Shown: positions 44,832-54,761 of the stretch, piece by piece
How positions within the stretch are numbered: the first letter of the stretch is position 1
Layout of the letters: every line of letters starts with the position of its first letter
DNA from: B30-G6 sp964633115
GTDB taxonomy: Bacteria > Desulfobacterota > Desulfobacteria > Desulfobacterales > B30-G6
Length of the DNA stretch: 64,000 nucleotides
Direction of reading: 5' to 3'
Assembly: GCA_964633115.1 (NCBI GenBank)
Contig: CAZWEO010000001.1
Span: forward strand, 122,569-186,568
Program-made: the position numbers and the translations under genes
The notes under the pieces: generated by a model
Seen by the model: only the letters and a program-made list of their open reading frames with translations
Databases searched by the model: none
Told to the model about the DNA's origin: nothing

Positions 44832-46622
44832 ATGGGGCAATTTAAAGTAAACCGCAAAGACATTTTCTTTATACTAAAGGATCAGCTGGACTACGGGTCT
44901 TTATGTTCACTAGACCGGTACAGCGACCTCGATGAGAAAACACTGGACATGCTGGTCAACGAGGCCGTGCATTTTGCCGGGAGAGTTGTCGATCCCCTGA
45001 ATGCGATCGGAGAAAAACAGGGGGTCGCATTTGAAAACGGGCGGGTGACCTGTCCGGCGGACTTTAAAAAAGCATTCAAGCAGTATGGCCGGGACGGATG
45101 GATTGCGGCTGCCAGAGACACACGATATGGCGGTGGCGGATTTCCACTGATGATGCGTATCATTATCAACGATATGATGTATGGTGCCTGCCAGGCTTTT
45201 AACATGGCGCCCAGTCTTACCCATGGCGCTGCTCACCTGATTGAAAGTTTTGCCACCGAGGAACTGCAAGAACGGTATGTTCCCAAAATGTATAGCGGCC
45301 AATGGGCGGGGACTATGGCCCTGACCGAATCGGGATCCGGTTCGAATCTGGGAGCGGTTGAAACAACGGCGTATCGCCGGGAAGATCACTATCAGATAAA
45401 AGGCACCAAGATGTTCATCTCCTGGGGTGAGCATAATATGACCGACAATATTATTCACCTGATCCTGGCCAGAATTGAGGGGGTCCCTGAAGGCGTCAAG
45501 GGGATTTCGTTGTTTATTGTGCCCAAGTTCAGGCTAAATCCGGACGGATCTCTCGGCCAATTCAATGACGTGGTCTGCAGCGGCATCGAAGATAAGCTCG
45601 GTCTGCACGCCTCACCGACCTGTGTTTTAAATTTTGGTGCCAAAGATGACTGCATTGGATACCTTTGCGGGGAGAAGAACAAAGGCTTGGCGCACATGTT
45701 TCAAATGATGAATCAGGCCAGAATCAACGCTGCGGTTTCCGGGATGACGATTGCCAATACTGCCTATTTAAATGCCCTGGCATATACCAAAGAACGGATA
45801 CAGGGCCGGAATATTACCGGCCAAAAAAAAGAAAGCGTGCCGATTATCGATCACCCGGACGTGCGCCGGATGTTGCTTTGGATGAAAGCCACGGCGGACG
45901 GTATGCGTTCCATGATCTACACGACGGCCTATTGGTCCGACCTGACGGACGGACTTGCCTCTGAAAAAGAAAAGCAGCACTTCAACAATCTGCTGGAATT
46001 TGTCACCCCTATTATTAAGGCGTACTGTTCGGACATGGGCTTCAGGGTGTGCGAAACCGCCATGCAATGCCTGGGTGGATACGGTTACTGCCGGGATTAC
46101 CCGATTGAACAATACCTAAGGGACGTTAAAATCATGTCTCTGTATGAAGGGACCAACGGCATCCAGGCTCTGGATTTGATGGGGCGTAAGCTGAATATGA
46201 GAAATGGTGCCCTCTTACAGAGTTTTGAAAAGGAGCTGGACAGGTTCTGTCAGCAAAACGGCGCTCATCCGAGGCTTGGCGGTAATATTCGCGCCTTGTC
46301 CGGTGCCGCCCGCCGGATTTGTGAAATTGCCCGGAAAATGAATGCGAGACAAAAAACCGATATCCTTCAGTGGGCATCATACACTTACCCGGCTTTAACA
46401 GGCTTTGGTGAACTGTTCATGACCTGGCGGTTGCTGGATATGGCGGTCGTTGCTGATAAGCGTATGAACCGGGGCGGGGGCGCAAAAAATGATTTTTACC
46501 AAGGCAAGGTGCATCAAGCCACCTATTTTTCAGAGATTACCATCCCCCGGGTTCTGGCCGATATGGAATCCTGTTTGCGGGACGGCCGCGAAATAATCGA
46601 GATGCCCCAGGGGGCATTTTAA
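44832..46622 (+). CDS. large acyl-CoA dehydrogenase with C-terminal extension
   Basis: The 596-residue protein of the long acyl-CoA dehydrogenase subfamily has GTMALTESGSGSNLGAVET, FISWGEHNMTDN and LGGYGYCRDYPIEQ followed by YEGTNGIQ with the catalytic Glu. The extra 150 residues at the C-terminus form the dehydrogenase C-terminal helical domain of this subfamily. It is 33 bases after the preceding dehydrogenase gene. Confidence 0.92.
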   Translation: MGQFKVNRKDIFFILKDQLDYGSLCSLDRYSDLDEKTLDMLVNEAVHFAGRVVDPLNAIGEKQGVAFENGRVTCPADFKKAFKQYGRDGWIAAARDTRYGGGGFPLMMRIIINDMMYGACQAFNMAPSLTHGAAHLIESFATEELQERYVPKMYSGQWAGTMALTESGSGSNLGAVETTAYRREDHYQIKGTKMFISWGEHNMTDNIIHLILARIEGVPEGVKGISLFIVPKFRLNPDGSLGQFNDVVCSGIEDKLGLHASPTCVLNFGAKDDCIGYLCGEKNKGLAHMFQMMNQARINAAVSGMTIANTAYLNALAYTKERIQGRNITGQKKESVPIIDHPDVRRMLLWMKATADGMRSMIYTTAYWSDLTDGLASEKEKQHFNNLLEFVTPIIKAYCSDMGFRVCETAMQCLGGYGYCRDYPIEQYLRDVKIMSLYEGTNGIQALDLMGRKLNMRNGALLQSFEKELDRFCQQNGAHPRLGGNIRALSGAARRICEIARKMNARQKTDILQWASYTYPALTGFGELFMTWRLLDMAVVADKRMNRGGGAKNDFYQGKVHQATYFSEITIPRVLADMESCLRDGREIIEMPQGAF

Positions 46623-46635
46623 AGGAGGTTAATCA

Positions 46636-47781
46636 ATGGGGATGAATCCATGGACCAAAGAACATCAGTTATTCCGTTCCTCGGTGAGGGAATATGTCAA
46701 GGGAGAATTAGCCCCTCATGCCGAGGAGTGGGAATTGGAGCATACATTTCCACGCAAGGTTTTCAATGAGCTTGGAAACCTTGGTTTTCTCGGTATTCGC
46801 TACCCGGAGAAATACGGAGGCAGTGACCTGGATTATTGGTATACGGTTATTTTATGTGAAGAACTTATTGGCTCCGGAATGCTCGGTATGGCCGTGGACA
46901 TTATGGTTCAATGCGAATTTGCCATCGGCGTTATAGCTGACATGGGAACTGATGAGCAAAAAGAAAAATTTCTAAAGCCCGCTCTTGCAGGACAAAAGCT
47001 GTTTGCCCTCGGCTTGACGGAACCAGGAACCGGTTCTGATGTCTCATCTATACAGACCCATGCAGTCAAGGATGGAGATCATTATATTATCAATGGTTCA
47101 AAAACATTTATTTCCAACGGTTCCTGGGCGGACTATGTCACCCTTGCAGTCAAAACATCTGAATCAGGTTATAAAGGCATAAGCCTTATGCTAGTCCCAA
47201 CGAATACAAAAGGTTTTGAATGCACCAGATTAAATAAGACTGGATTGTATACGGGTCACACGGTGGAAATGTTTTTTGATGATTGCCGAGTTCCTGTTTC
47301 AAATCTTCTTGGAAGAGAAGGAGACGGCTTTAAACAGATCATGATTCATTTTCAGGGAGAGAGGCTGGTGCTGGCATCTTTTGCCAACGCACTGATGCAG
47401 TGGGCCGTTGATCTTGCGCTAGCATATGGAAAAAAGCGATTGGTATTTGGAAAGCCTGTCACTTATCACCAGATTTGGAAACACAGACTTGCAGATGTTA
47501 TGACGCGACTTGAAGCCTCAAAGCAACTCACCTATCACGCATGTGATCTTCTGGTCAGGGGGCAAAGCGTGGAAAGCGCCATCTCCATGGCAAAACTTTT
47601 TGCAACTGAATCCGTAAAACCTGTTGTAGATGAGTGCTATCAGATTTTTGGTGGGTATGCATACATGGAGGATTACCCCATTGCCCGGCTTTACAGAGAT
47701 ATAGGCTGCATAACAATCGGAGCCGGTACCAGTGAAATCATGAGAGAGATTATCTCCCGCGAAAATAAAATCGGGGAATGA
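46636..47781 (+). CDS. acyl-CoA dehydrogenase, base Glu not at usual place
   Basis: The 381-residue acyl-CoA dehydrogenase has GLTEPGTGSDVSSIQ, INGSKTFISNGSWADYV and FGGYAYMEDYPIARLYRD. The motif near the C-terminus reads GAGTSEIM instead of YEGTSEIQ, so the usual base is Ala. AAAGGAGG lies in front of the ATG. Two of the four dehydrogenases in the cluster lack the Glu and two keep it, which suggests mixed-subunit enzymes. Confidence 0.9.
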   Translation: MGMNPWTKEHQLFRSSVREYVKGELAPHAEEWELEHTFPRKVFNELGNLGFLGIRYPEKYGGSDLDYWYTVILCEELIGSGMLGMAVDIMVQCEFAIGVIADMGTDEQKEKFLKPALAGQKLFALGLTEPGTGSDVSSIQTHAVKDGDHYIINGSKTFISNGSWADYVTLAVKTSESGYKGISLMLVPTNTKGFECTRLNKTGLYTGHTVEMFFDDCRVPVSNLLGREGDGFKQIMIHFQGERLVLASFANALMQWAVDLALAYGKKRLVFGKPVTYHQIWKHRLADVMTRLEASKQLTYHACDLLVRGQSVESAISMAKLFATESVKPVVDECYQIFGGYAYMEDYPIARLYRDIGCITIGAGTSEIMREIISRENKIGE

Positions 47782-47877
47782 AAGCCAAAGGGGGGATCTA
47801 CCCAAAGCCTGTTTTAACAGCAAAAGGCGGCAGAAAATGATCGAAAATGGCATAAACCATTTAAAAGGGAGGAAAAC

Positions 47878-49068
47878 ATGAAAGCTGGCACAAATGGAAT
47901 GATACGTTTGATGGCAATTACCGTAAGTATGCTTATTCTCGGCGTGGTTCCTGTTTTTGGCGGCGAAACGGGTGTGACTGATAATTCAGTCACGGTCGGT
48001 GCTTCCATGGACATGACAGGCCCCATTGCATTTGTCGGAAAATCTGTATCCGACGGCATGAACGTCTATTTTTCCGCGGTCAACGATGCTGGTGGAATCC
48101 ACGGCCGCAAGATCAGCCAGGTCGTAGAGGATCACGGATACAACCCTTCCAGAGCCGTGGCATCGGTGGTTAAACTCAATACCCGCGACAAGGTCTTTGC
48201 CATCGTCGGCAGCGTGGGGACACCGACAACACTGGCAATGATACCCGCTCTGGAGAAAGCCGGCCTCCCCCTGGTTGGTACGGGGTCCTTTTCCCCCAAG
48301 CTGGCAGACCCACCCAAAAAGTACGTTTTTCATCTCCTGACGAATTACAACGACCAGATGCGGATTGGACTGGACTACCTTGTCAAGGATTTAGGCGTCA
48401 AAAAGCCGAAGCTGGGAATCATCTATCAGGATGATGACTTCGGCAAGCACTGTCTCGAAGGCCTTCAACAACAGGCTGACAAATACGGAATCCCCATCAT
48501 CGGCAAGGTAACGTATAAGAGAGGCGCTGTAGATTTCAACCCCCAGGTAGTGAGAATGATGAACGCCGGTGTCGAGTATTGTTTTCTTGCCACCATATAC
48601 AGGGAAACCGCCGGTGTGGTCAAAGAGGCCAAAAAACTGGGTTGGAACACCACCTTCATGGTCTCCGCAGCAGCAGCAGACCCTATCACGCTAAAGCTAT
48701 CAGGCCCGGCCGCCGACGGCTTATTGGGGGTAGCCTGTGGCGAGCTTTTTGACTCTCAACGAACAGACTGGAAAGAATACGTGGAGAGAACAGAAAAATA
48801 CGGGAAGGGAAAGCCTGCCTTCTATCATAGTGTCGGATACCTTTACGCCAAGATATTCTGTGAGGGTCTAAGGATCGCCGGTCGTGACCTGACACGTGAA
48901 AAGTTCATAAAAGCCATGGAGAGCATAAAAAATTTCAACACCGGTGTAGGCCCCAATATAACCTTTGGACCCAACCTGAGATCCGGAGCTCATTCCGCAT
49001 TTATTGTCAAGGCCAATGCGCAAAAAGGGCAGTTTGAAAAGCTCACGGAGTGGCGGGGACTTAAATAA
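47878..49068 (+). CDS. Liv-type ABC transporter substrate-binding protein
   Basis: The 396-residue exported protein has an N-terminal hydrophobic signal (IRLMAITVSMLILGVVPVFG) and the periplasmic-binding fold of the branched-chain amino acid group (VTVGASMDMTGPIA, KISQVVEDHGYNP, PLVGTGSFSP). In catabolic clusters such proteins bind aromatic or alicyclic acids as often as amino acids, so the cluster substrate is the likely ligand. GGGAGG precedes the ATG. Confidence 0.9.
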   Translation: MKAGTNGMIRLMAITVSMLILGVVPVFGGETGVTDNSVTVGASMDMTGPIAFVGKSVSDGMNVYFSAVNDAGGIHGRKISQVVEDHGYNPSRAVASVVKLNTRDKVFAIVGSVGTPTTLAMIPALEKAGLPLVGTGSFSPKLADPPKKYVFHLLTNYNDQMRIGLDYLVKDLGVKKPKLGIIYQDDDFGKHCLEGLQQQADKYGIPIIGKVTYKRGAVDFNPQVVRMMNAGVEYCFLATIYRETAGVVKEAKKLGWNTTFMVSAAAADPITLKLSGPAADGLLGVACGELFDSQRTDWKEYVERTEKYGKGKPAFYHSVGYLYAKIFCEGLRIAGRDLTREKFIKAMESIKNFNTGVGPNITFGPNLRSGAHSAFIVKANAQKGQFEKLTEWRGLK

Positions 49069-49079
49069 CCAACACTGAA

Positions 49080-49120
49080 GGGTTCGCACAGAAATAATTT
49101 CACATTTTCTGCGCGAACCC
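49080..49120 (+). promoter_or_regulatory. long hairpin after the binding-protein gene
   Basis: The left arm (GGGTTCGC-A-CAGAAA, 49080-49094) pairs with 49106-49120 (TTTCTG-C-GCGAACCC) with a single A/C mismatch and an 11-base loop. No T-run follows, so it is probably an mRNA stabiliser that raises binding-protein levels rather than a terminator. Confidence 0.7.
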
Positions 49121-49143
49121 TAAGGGAAGATCGATAAAAAGGT

Positions 49144-50958
49144 ATGGCACGGAATACGGTTCCTAAACTCTTCTACCATCGCGTCGCAAAGTACAAAGAT
49201 CGTGTGGCGTTGAGGAAAAAGGAGTTGGGAATATGGAATAAGATAACCTGGAGGCAATACGGACAACGGGTCCGGCAGGTCGGCATGGCGTTGGTTGCCC
49301 TTGGTCTTGTGCCTCAAGACCGCGTGGCTATCATCGGGGATAGCCGTCCGGAATGGCTCTACGCCGACCTGGGCAACCTTTCCGTGAACGGCATCACTGT
49401 CGGAATTTATACCACCAGTTCCTCCGAAGAGGTAAAGTACCACCTTTCCCATTCAGAGGCTCGATTTTTTTTCGTAGAGGACGAGGAGCAGCTGGACAAG
49501 TCACTTGAGGTCAAGGGCCAACTGCCCCAACTCGAAAAAGTTATCGTAATGGACATGAAAGGGCTGAAGCATTTCCATGATCCCTTGGTGATGAGTTTCG
49601 AAGAACTGCTTCAAGTGGGGAAAGAATGCGATGAAAAGAATCCGACACTTTTCGAACAGAGACTTGAAGAAACAAAGCCTGAAGACATAGCAACGTTTGT
49701 CTATACTTCCGGCACTACCGGTCCGCCCAAGGCCGTCATGCTCTCTCATTCCAACGTTATCTTCGACAGTAACGCCTTTGCCCGTCATGTCCCGGCGTTT
49801 GAGACCGACGTGGTCCTTTCATACCTTCCCCTTTGCCATATTGCTGAAAGGACCCTGTCAGTCTATCACGCCATCAACATGGGGTTCACGGTGTTTTTTG
49901 CCGAGAGTCCCGATACTGTGCCCGACAATCTCAGAGAAGTTTCCCCAACTTTTTTCTTCGCAGTCCCCAGAATCTGGGAAAAATTCTATTCCACCATCAA
50001 CCTCGGCGTTCAAAATGCTACCTGGTTTAAGCGGCAGAGTTATAAAATGGCGATGGTTGTGGGGAAAAAGACAGCTAAAAGGCGACTGAATCATGAACGC
50101 CTGTACTTTGCACTCTGGTTTGCCAACCTGCTATGCTCCATCACGGTTTTTCGCAAAATAAAAAAGCTTATGGGAATTGATAGGGCACGATTTACGCTGT
50201 CCGGCGCTGCGCCCATCAGCCCCGATGTTTTGAAATATTTCCATGCACTTGGCGTGAATATTCGGGAAAGCTATGGAATGACGGAAAGCTCGTCACTGGC
50301 CACCATGCACAAAGATCAAAATATACGCTTGGGAACCTGTGGGGAGCCATTACCTGATGTCGAGATTAAGATAGCACAAGATGGTGAAATCCTTATCAGG
50401 GGGGATAATGTTTTCAAGGGCTATTTCAAAGATGACGAGAACACGAAAAAGACCTTGATGGGCGGATGGCTCTATACCGGAGATCTGGGGGAGATGGACG
50501 ATGATGGCTCTTTGCGAATAACGGGCCGCAAAAAGGACCTGATCATCACTTCGGGTGGGAAAAACATAACCCCACAGTATATCGAAAACCTGTTGAAGTT
50601 CAGTGTCTACATTGTGGATGCCGTAGTGATTGGGGACGGCAGAAAATTCCTGACGGCCATCCTCATCGTTGACGAGGACAACGTCGTTAAATACGCTCAG
50701 GACAATCGGGTCCCCTTTACCACTTACGCCAGCTTAACCCGCGCTAAAGAGATCATTCAACTTATTGAGGACGAGGTGGCAACAGTCAATGCAAAGCTCA
50801 GCCGGGTGGAACAAATCAAGAAATTCGCCATCACCGACAAGATCCTCGACCAGGAAGACGACGAACTGACGCCCACCATGAAGGTGAAAAGGAAAAAAGT
50901 GAGCGAGGCATACAGGGATGTCATTGAGCGTATGTACGAAACCAATGCAGTCGCTTAA
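49144..50958 (+). CDS. long-chain-type acyl-CoA synthetase (AMP-forming)
   Basis: The 604-residue ANL-family ligase has P-loop YTSGTTGPPKAVMLSHSN (near residue 190), the long-chain synthetase segments SYLPLCHIAERT and ESYGMTESS, the adenylate motif YTGDLGEMDDDG, and the C-terminal lysine region RKKDLIITSGGKNITP. It would activate the imported acid to its CoA thioester and so start the pathway. It is placed between the binding protein and permease genes of the importer. Confidence 0.93.
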   Translation: MARNTVPKLFYHRVAKYKDRVALRKKELGIWNKITWRQYGQRVRQVGMALVALGLVPQDRVAIIGDSRPEWLYADLGNLSVNGITVGIYTTSSSEEVKYHLSHSEARFFFVEDEEQLDKSLEVKGQLPQLEKVIVMDMKGLKHFHDPLVMSFEELLQVGKECDEKNPTLFEQRLEETKPEDIATFVYTSGTTGPPKAVMLSHSNVIFDSNAFARHVPAFETDVVLSYLPLCHIAERTLSVYHAINMGFTVFFAESPDTVPDNLREVSPTFFFAVPRIWEKFYSTINLGVQNATWFKRQSYKMAMVVGKKTAKRRLNHERLYFALWFANLLCSITVFRKIKKLMGIDRARFTLSGAAPISPDVLKYFHALGVNIRESYGMTESSSLATMHKDQNIRLGTCGEPLPDVEIKIAQDGEILIRGDNVFKGYFKDDENTKKTLMGGWLYTGDLGEMDDDGSLRITGRKKDLIITSGGKNITPQYIENLLKFSVYIVDAVVIGDGRKFLTAILIVDEDNVVKYAQDNRVPFTTYASLTRAKEIIQLIEDEVATVNAKLSRVEQIKKFAITDKILDQEDDELTPTMKVKRKKVSEAYRDVIERMYETNAVA

Positions 50959-50976
50959 TTTTGAGAGGATGTTGGT

Positions 50977-51843
50977 ATGATTATACAGCAGATCATCAGC
51001 GGTCTGGCTCTAGGATGCGTTTACGGATTAATCGCGTTGGGCTTTGTTCTGATTTTCAAGGCGACGGAAGTGATCAATTTTGCCCAGGGCGAAATGATCA
51101 TGATCGGAGCGTTCATCGCCTTTACCTTGATCACCATTTTCAATGTCCATTTTATGCTTGCCTTTTTGCTGACCCCGATTATCTGCGCAGGGCTGGGAAT
51201 AACACTGGAGCGGGTGCTGATTAGACCCCTCGTTGGTGAGCCGGTGGTTTCGGTGATTATGGTGACGATCGGCCTGTCCATCACTTTGCGGGCCTTTGCC
51301 GGAATGATCTGGTCCTACGACACCTTTGCTTTTCCACATATATTTTCAGAAGAAGCCGTCAAAATCAAAAATATCGTCATCTCTCCCATTGACATTTGGG
51401 TGATTCTCGTCAGCATCGGGCTGGTCATTGGTCTCTTTATATTCTTTAAGTTCACAACCGTGGGCATATCCCTGCAGGCATCGGCCCAGAACCCTTTGGC
51501 AAGCCTTTTGATGGGCATCAGCGTCAAACGCGTTTACGCCATGACCTGGGCTATCAGCGCCATGGTGGGGGCGGTCGCCGGAATCATTATCGCGCCCATT
51601 ACGTTTCTAAACGCCAATATGGGTTTTATCGGTTTAAAGGCTTTCCCGGCGGCGGTCATTGGCGGCTTCAACAGCATTCCTGGGGCAATTGTCGGGGGGG
51701 TCATTATCGGTATTTCCGAGAACCTGGCCGGTCTGTATCTTCCCTACTGGTTCAAGGACATCTTCGCTTATGTGATCATGCTGGCTGTGCTGATGATCAG
51801 GCCCGAAGGACTTTTTGGCACCCACGAACAAAAAAAGGTGTAA
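50977..51843 (+). CDS. livH: Liv-type ABC permease (LivH-like)
   Basis: The 288-residue polytopic membrane protein has the LivH signature GLALGCVYGLIALG and INFAQGEMIMIGAF, AIGGFNSIPGAIVGG near the C-terminus. It pairs with the next gene. Confidence 0.93.
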   Translation: MIIQQIISGLALGCVYGLIALGFVLIFKATEVINFAQGEMIMIGAFIAFTLITIFNVHFMLAFLLTPIICAGLGITLERVLIRPLVGEPVVSVIMVTIGLSITLRAFAGMIWSYDTFAFPHIFSEEAVKIKNIVISPIDIWVILVSIGLVIGLFIFFKFTTVGISLQASAQNPLASLLMGISVKRVYAMTWAISAMVGAVAGIIIAPITFLNANMGFIGLKAFPAAVIGGFNSIPGAIVGGVIIGISENLAGLYLPYWFKDIFAYVIMLAVLMIRPEGLFGTHEQKKV

Positions 51844-51849
51844 TTTCAG

Positions 51850-52866
51850 ATGGAGCTGCGCGAAAGCTATTCAAAAGACATCCGAATTTTTGATAAATAT
51901 TTTAAATGGGGCTGGCTCGCCGTTCTTGTGGCGGGGGTGGTTGTTATTTCCCAGACCGGCGGGGATTATGTAGCCTACACGCTCAATTTGATATTCATCA
52001 ATATCATCGCGGCGGTGGGCCTCAATATCCTGACCGGATTTACAGGACTCATCTCACTGGGGCATGCGGCCTTTATGGCTATCGGAGCATACACCTCCGC
52101 CATTTTAACCGTGACACTCGGTGTTCCTTTCTGGCTTGCATTACCAACAGCGGGTGCCTTAACCGGACTCATCGGATTTATTGTGGGGCTGCCTTCGCTC
52201 CGGCTTACAGGGATCTACCTGGCACTGGCGACAATGGCATTCGGATTTATTACGGATGAAATTATTTTGCAGTGGCAAAGTGTGACCGGCGGGGCTGATG
52301 GCTTCAGTGTTGTACCACCGTCCATTTTCGGTTTGTCATTCGATTCATACCAGCGGTATTTCTTTATTACATTCAGCAGTATTGCAATGCTACTCTTCGT
52401 TGCCAAAAACATCCTCCGTGGCAGTTTCGGTCGAACTTTGATGGCTATCAGGGACAGCGAGACGGCGGCTGAAACGATGGGCATTAATCTTGGATGGTAT
52501 AAAACATTGGCTTTTTCCCTCAGTGCGCTTTACACGGGTTTAGCTGGAAGTCTTTACGCCCATTTCATTCTCTTTATCAGCGTTGACAATTTTACCCTCC
52601 TGAACTCCATCAGCTTCATCGTGATGATTGTAGTGGGTGGGCTGGGATCCCTCACCGGTTCAGTCATAGGAGCTGTTTTCATCACTGTCTTACCCGAAAT
52701 CATCACCCTTACAAAAGATTACCTGCCCGCTGCAATCAAAACGGCATCCAGCCTTCAGGCCGCGGCTTATGGTATCATCCTGATGCTGTTCATAATATAC
52801 CAACCCAATGGCTTTTTCGGCCTTTGGGTTAAAGTAAAAAACTGGTGGAGAACCTTTCCACTCTAA
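51850..52866 (+). CDS. livM: Liv-type ABC permease (LivM-like)
   Basis: The 338-residue polytopic membrane protein has LNILTGFTGLISLGHAAFMAIGAY and the coupling loop AIRDSETAAETMGIN, and VVGGLGSLTGSVIGA. It starts 6 bases after livH and is followed by the two ATPase genes. Confidence 0.93.
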   Translation: MELRESYSKDIRIFDKYFKWGWLAVLVAGVVVISQTGGDYVAYTLNLIFINIIAAVGLNILTGFTGLISLGHAAFMAIGAYTSAILTVTLGVPFWLALPTAGALTGLIGFIVGLPSLRLTGIYLALATMAFGFITDEIILQWQSVTGGADGFSVVPPSIFGLSFDSYQRYFFITFSSIAMLLFVAKNILRGSFGRTLMAIRDSETAAETMGINLGWYKTLAFSLSALYTGLAGSLYAHFILFISVDNFTLLNSISFIVMIVVGGLGSLTGSVIGAVFITVLPEIITLTKDYLPAAIKTASSLQAAAYGIILMLFIIYQPNGFFGLWVKVKNWWRTFPL

Positions 52867-52870
52867 CATT

Positions 52871-53665
52871 ATGAAAAGATCGAATATGAATTTCCTGTCC
52901 ATAAAGAATCTGACAATCAGCTTCGGCGGGGTTATGGCGGTTCATGATGTAAGCCTGGAGGCCAATGAAGGCGAGATATTATCGATCATTGGCCCCAACG
53001 GCGCCGGCAAGTCAACTCTTTTTAACTGCATCAGCCGGCTTTATAAACCCGATGAGGGTCAGATCAACTTCGCAGGCCGCAACATTTTGAAACTCAAGGC
53101 CCACCAGGTCAGCAGCCTCGGGATTGCCAGGACGTTTCAGAACATCGAGCTTTTTACCAACATGACCGTGATAGAGAACATCCTGCTTGGCCGGCACATT
53201 TTCCGAATATCCGGCCTATTCTCCCAGGCCATTTTCTACGGCAAAGCCCGGAGGGAAGAGATCGAGCATAGGAAAAAGGCGGAAGAAGTCATCGACTTTC
53301 TCGACCTTCAAGCCCACCGGAACAAGCGAATTGGCAGCCTGCCGTACGGGGTCCAAAAACTTGTTGAGCTGGGGCGGGCTCTGGCTCTCGAACCAAGGGT
53401 TTTATTAATGGACGAAGTTTCTTCGGGCATGAATCTGGAGGAAACTCAGGACCTGATGATATGGATCAAGGACATTCGGGAGGATCTCGGCATTACCGTG
53501 ATCCTCGTTGAGCACGACATGCGGCTCGTTATGGAAGTGTCCGACCGGATTGTTGTCATTGATTGCGGCGAGAAAATTGCGGAAGGTTTACCGCAGGAGA
53601 TCCAATCTGACAGCGAGGTGATCGAAGCTTATCTTGGAGGTAAGAATGCCGCTGCTGAAGGTTAA
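52871..53665 (+). CDS. livG: Liv-type ABC ATPase (LivG-like)
   Basis: The 264-residue ABC protein has Walker A GPNGAGKST, the LivG-type signature in GSLPYGVQKLVELGRAL (less canonical than LSGGQ), Walker B VLLMDEVSSGM and switch His HDM. It overlaps livF by 20 bases. Start ATG 52871 or 52886. Confidence 0.93.
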   Translation: MKRSNMNFLSIKNLTISFGGVMAVHDVSLEANEGEILSIIGPNGAGKSTLFNCISRLYKPDEGQINFAGRNILKLKAHQVSSLGIARTFQNIELFTNMTVIENILLGRHIFRISGLFSQAIFYGKARREEIEHRKKAEEVIDFLDLQAHRNKRIGSLPYGVQKLVELGRALALEPRVLLMDEVSSGMNLEETQDLMIWIKDIREDLGITVILVEHDMRLVMEVSDRIVVIDCGEKIAEGLPQEIQSDSEVIEAYLGGKNAAAEG

Positions 53666-54425
53666 TAATATAGAAACCTATTATAACGATGTCATCGAGG
53701 CCATTCGGGGCATATCCCTGGAGGTGCGGGAAGGCCAGATCGTGACGGTCCTCGGTTCAAACGGAGCCGGCAAAACGACCCTGCTGCATACGATTTCCAG
53801 AATTGTAGACGATGAGCAGCCTGAAAAAGGAACCATCGAATTCATGGGAAAGAGGATCGAGCGCATGGATCCTGAAAAAATTGTGGGTCTCGGCCTGTCC
53901 CAGGTTCCGGAGGGACGGCAGCTTTTCCCAAAGCTGACCGTCCTGGAAAACCTCAGAATGGGTACCTATATCAGGAGAAAAGATCGCAATCTTAACAGGG
54001 ATTATGCCCGGGTTTTTGAGTATTTCCCTATTTTGGAGCAGCGTAGAAATCAGCATGCGGAGACCTTGAGCGGCGGTCAACAACAAATGGTGGCAATCGG
54101 CAGGGCCCTGATGTCGCGACCCAGGCTGCTGCTGCTGGATGAACCTTCTCTGGGCCTGTCCCCGCTTTTGGTGAATGAGATTTTTAAAATCATCAAACGA
54201 ATCAATGAAGAAGGCACGACGATCCTGCTGGTGGAGCAAAACGCCCAGTGGGCCTTCAGTATTGCAGAGTTCGGCTACATTCTGGAAAACGGCAGGATCG
54301 TGCTGGCCGACACCACGCAAAGGCTGATGGAACAGGAAGACGTCAAGGAGTTCTACCTGGGAATCGCCGGGGATGTGTCCGTCAAGGGTTATAAGCGTTA
54401 TAAAAGAAAAAAGAGGTGGCGATGA
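53646..54425 (+). CDS. livF: Liv-type ABC ATPase (LivF-like)
   Basis: The 259-residue ABC protein has Walker A GSNGAGKTT, signature LSGGQQQM, Walker B LLLLDEPSLGL and EQNAQWAF. GGAGG lies before the ATG at 53646. A basic tail (YKRYKRKKRW) is unusual for the family. It is the last importer gene. Confidence 0.93.
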   Translation: MPLLKVNNIETYYNDVIEAIRGISLEVREGQIVTVLGSNGAGKTTLLHTISRIVDDEQPEKGTIEFMGKRIERMDPEKIVGLGLSQVPEGRQLFPKLTVLENLRMGTYIRRKDRNLNRDYARVFEYFPILEQRRNQHAETLSGGQQQMVAIGRALMSRPRLLLLDEPSLGLSPLLVNEIFKIIKRINEEGTTILLVEQNAQWAFSIAEFGYILENGRIVLADTTQRLMEQEDVKEFYLGIAGDVSVKGYKRYKRKKRWR

Positions 54426-54761
54426 AAATTTCAAAAGCAATTTTGAATTACTCATGACCCCCGCTGTTCAGATAGATATTGTCCAGGATTGCAGGCGTTT
54501 ATCGGTTTCTCACCCTTGAACAACCATCGGGTCTGGTATGACGACATGTCGATACCTATGAAATGCGGTGATTTTAGAAAAAATCGGGAGAAATGAAAAA
54601 CGAAAAAGTATATTAAATAGCCAGCCAGAATCATTTTCTCTGCCTTAGCTGAGGACCAGGGTTTACCTGTGGGGATCCATTTTTACCATCACCGTCCATA
54701 ATGGCTTCATATCGACATCATTTTCTATATTTTATAATCAAAATTTAAAAAGGGGGGTACA
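54426..54761. other. intergenic region without recognised gene
   Basis: About 335 bases between livF and the amidase. No gene, terminator or repeat stands out. A GGGGGG run (before the ATG at 54762) serves as ribosome-binding site for the amidase. Confidence 0.5.
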
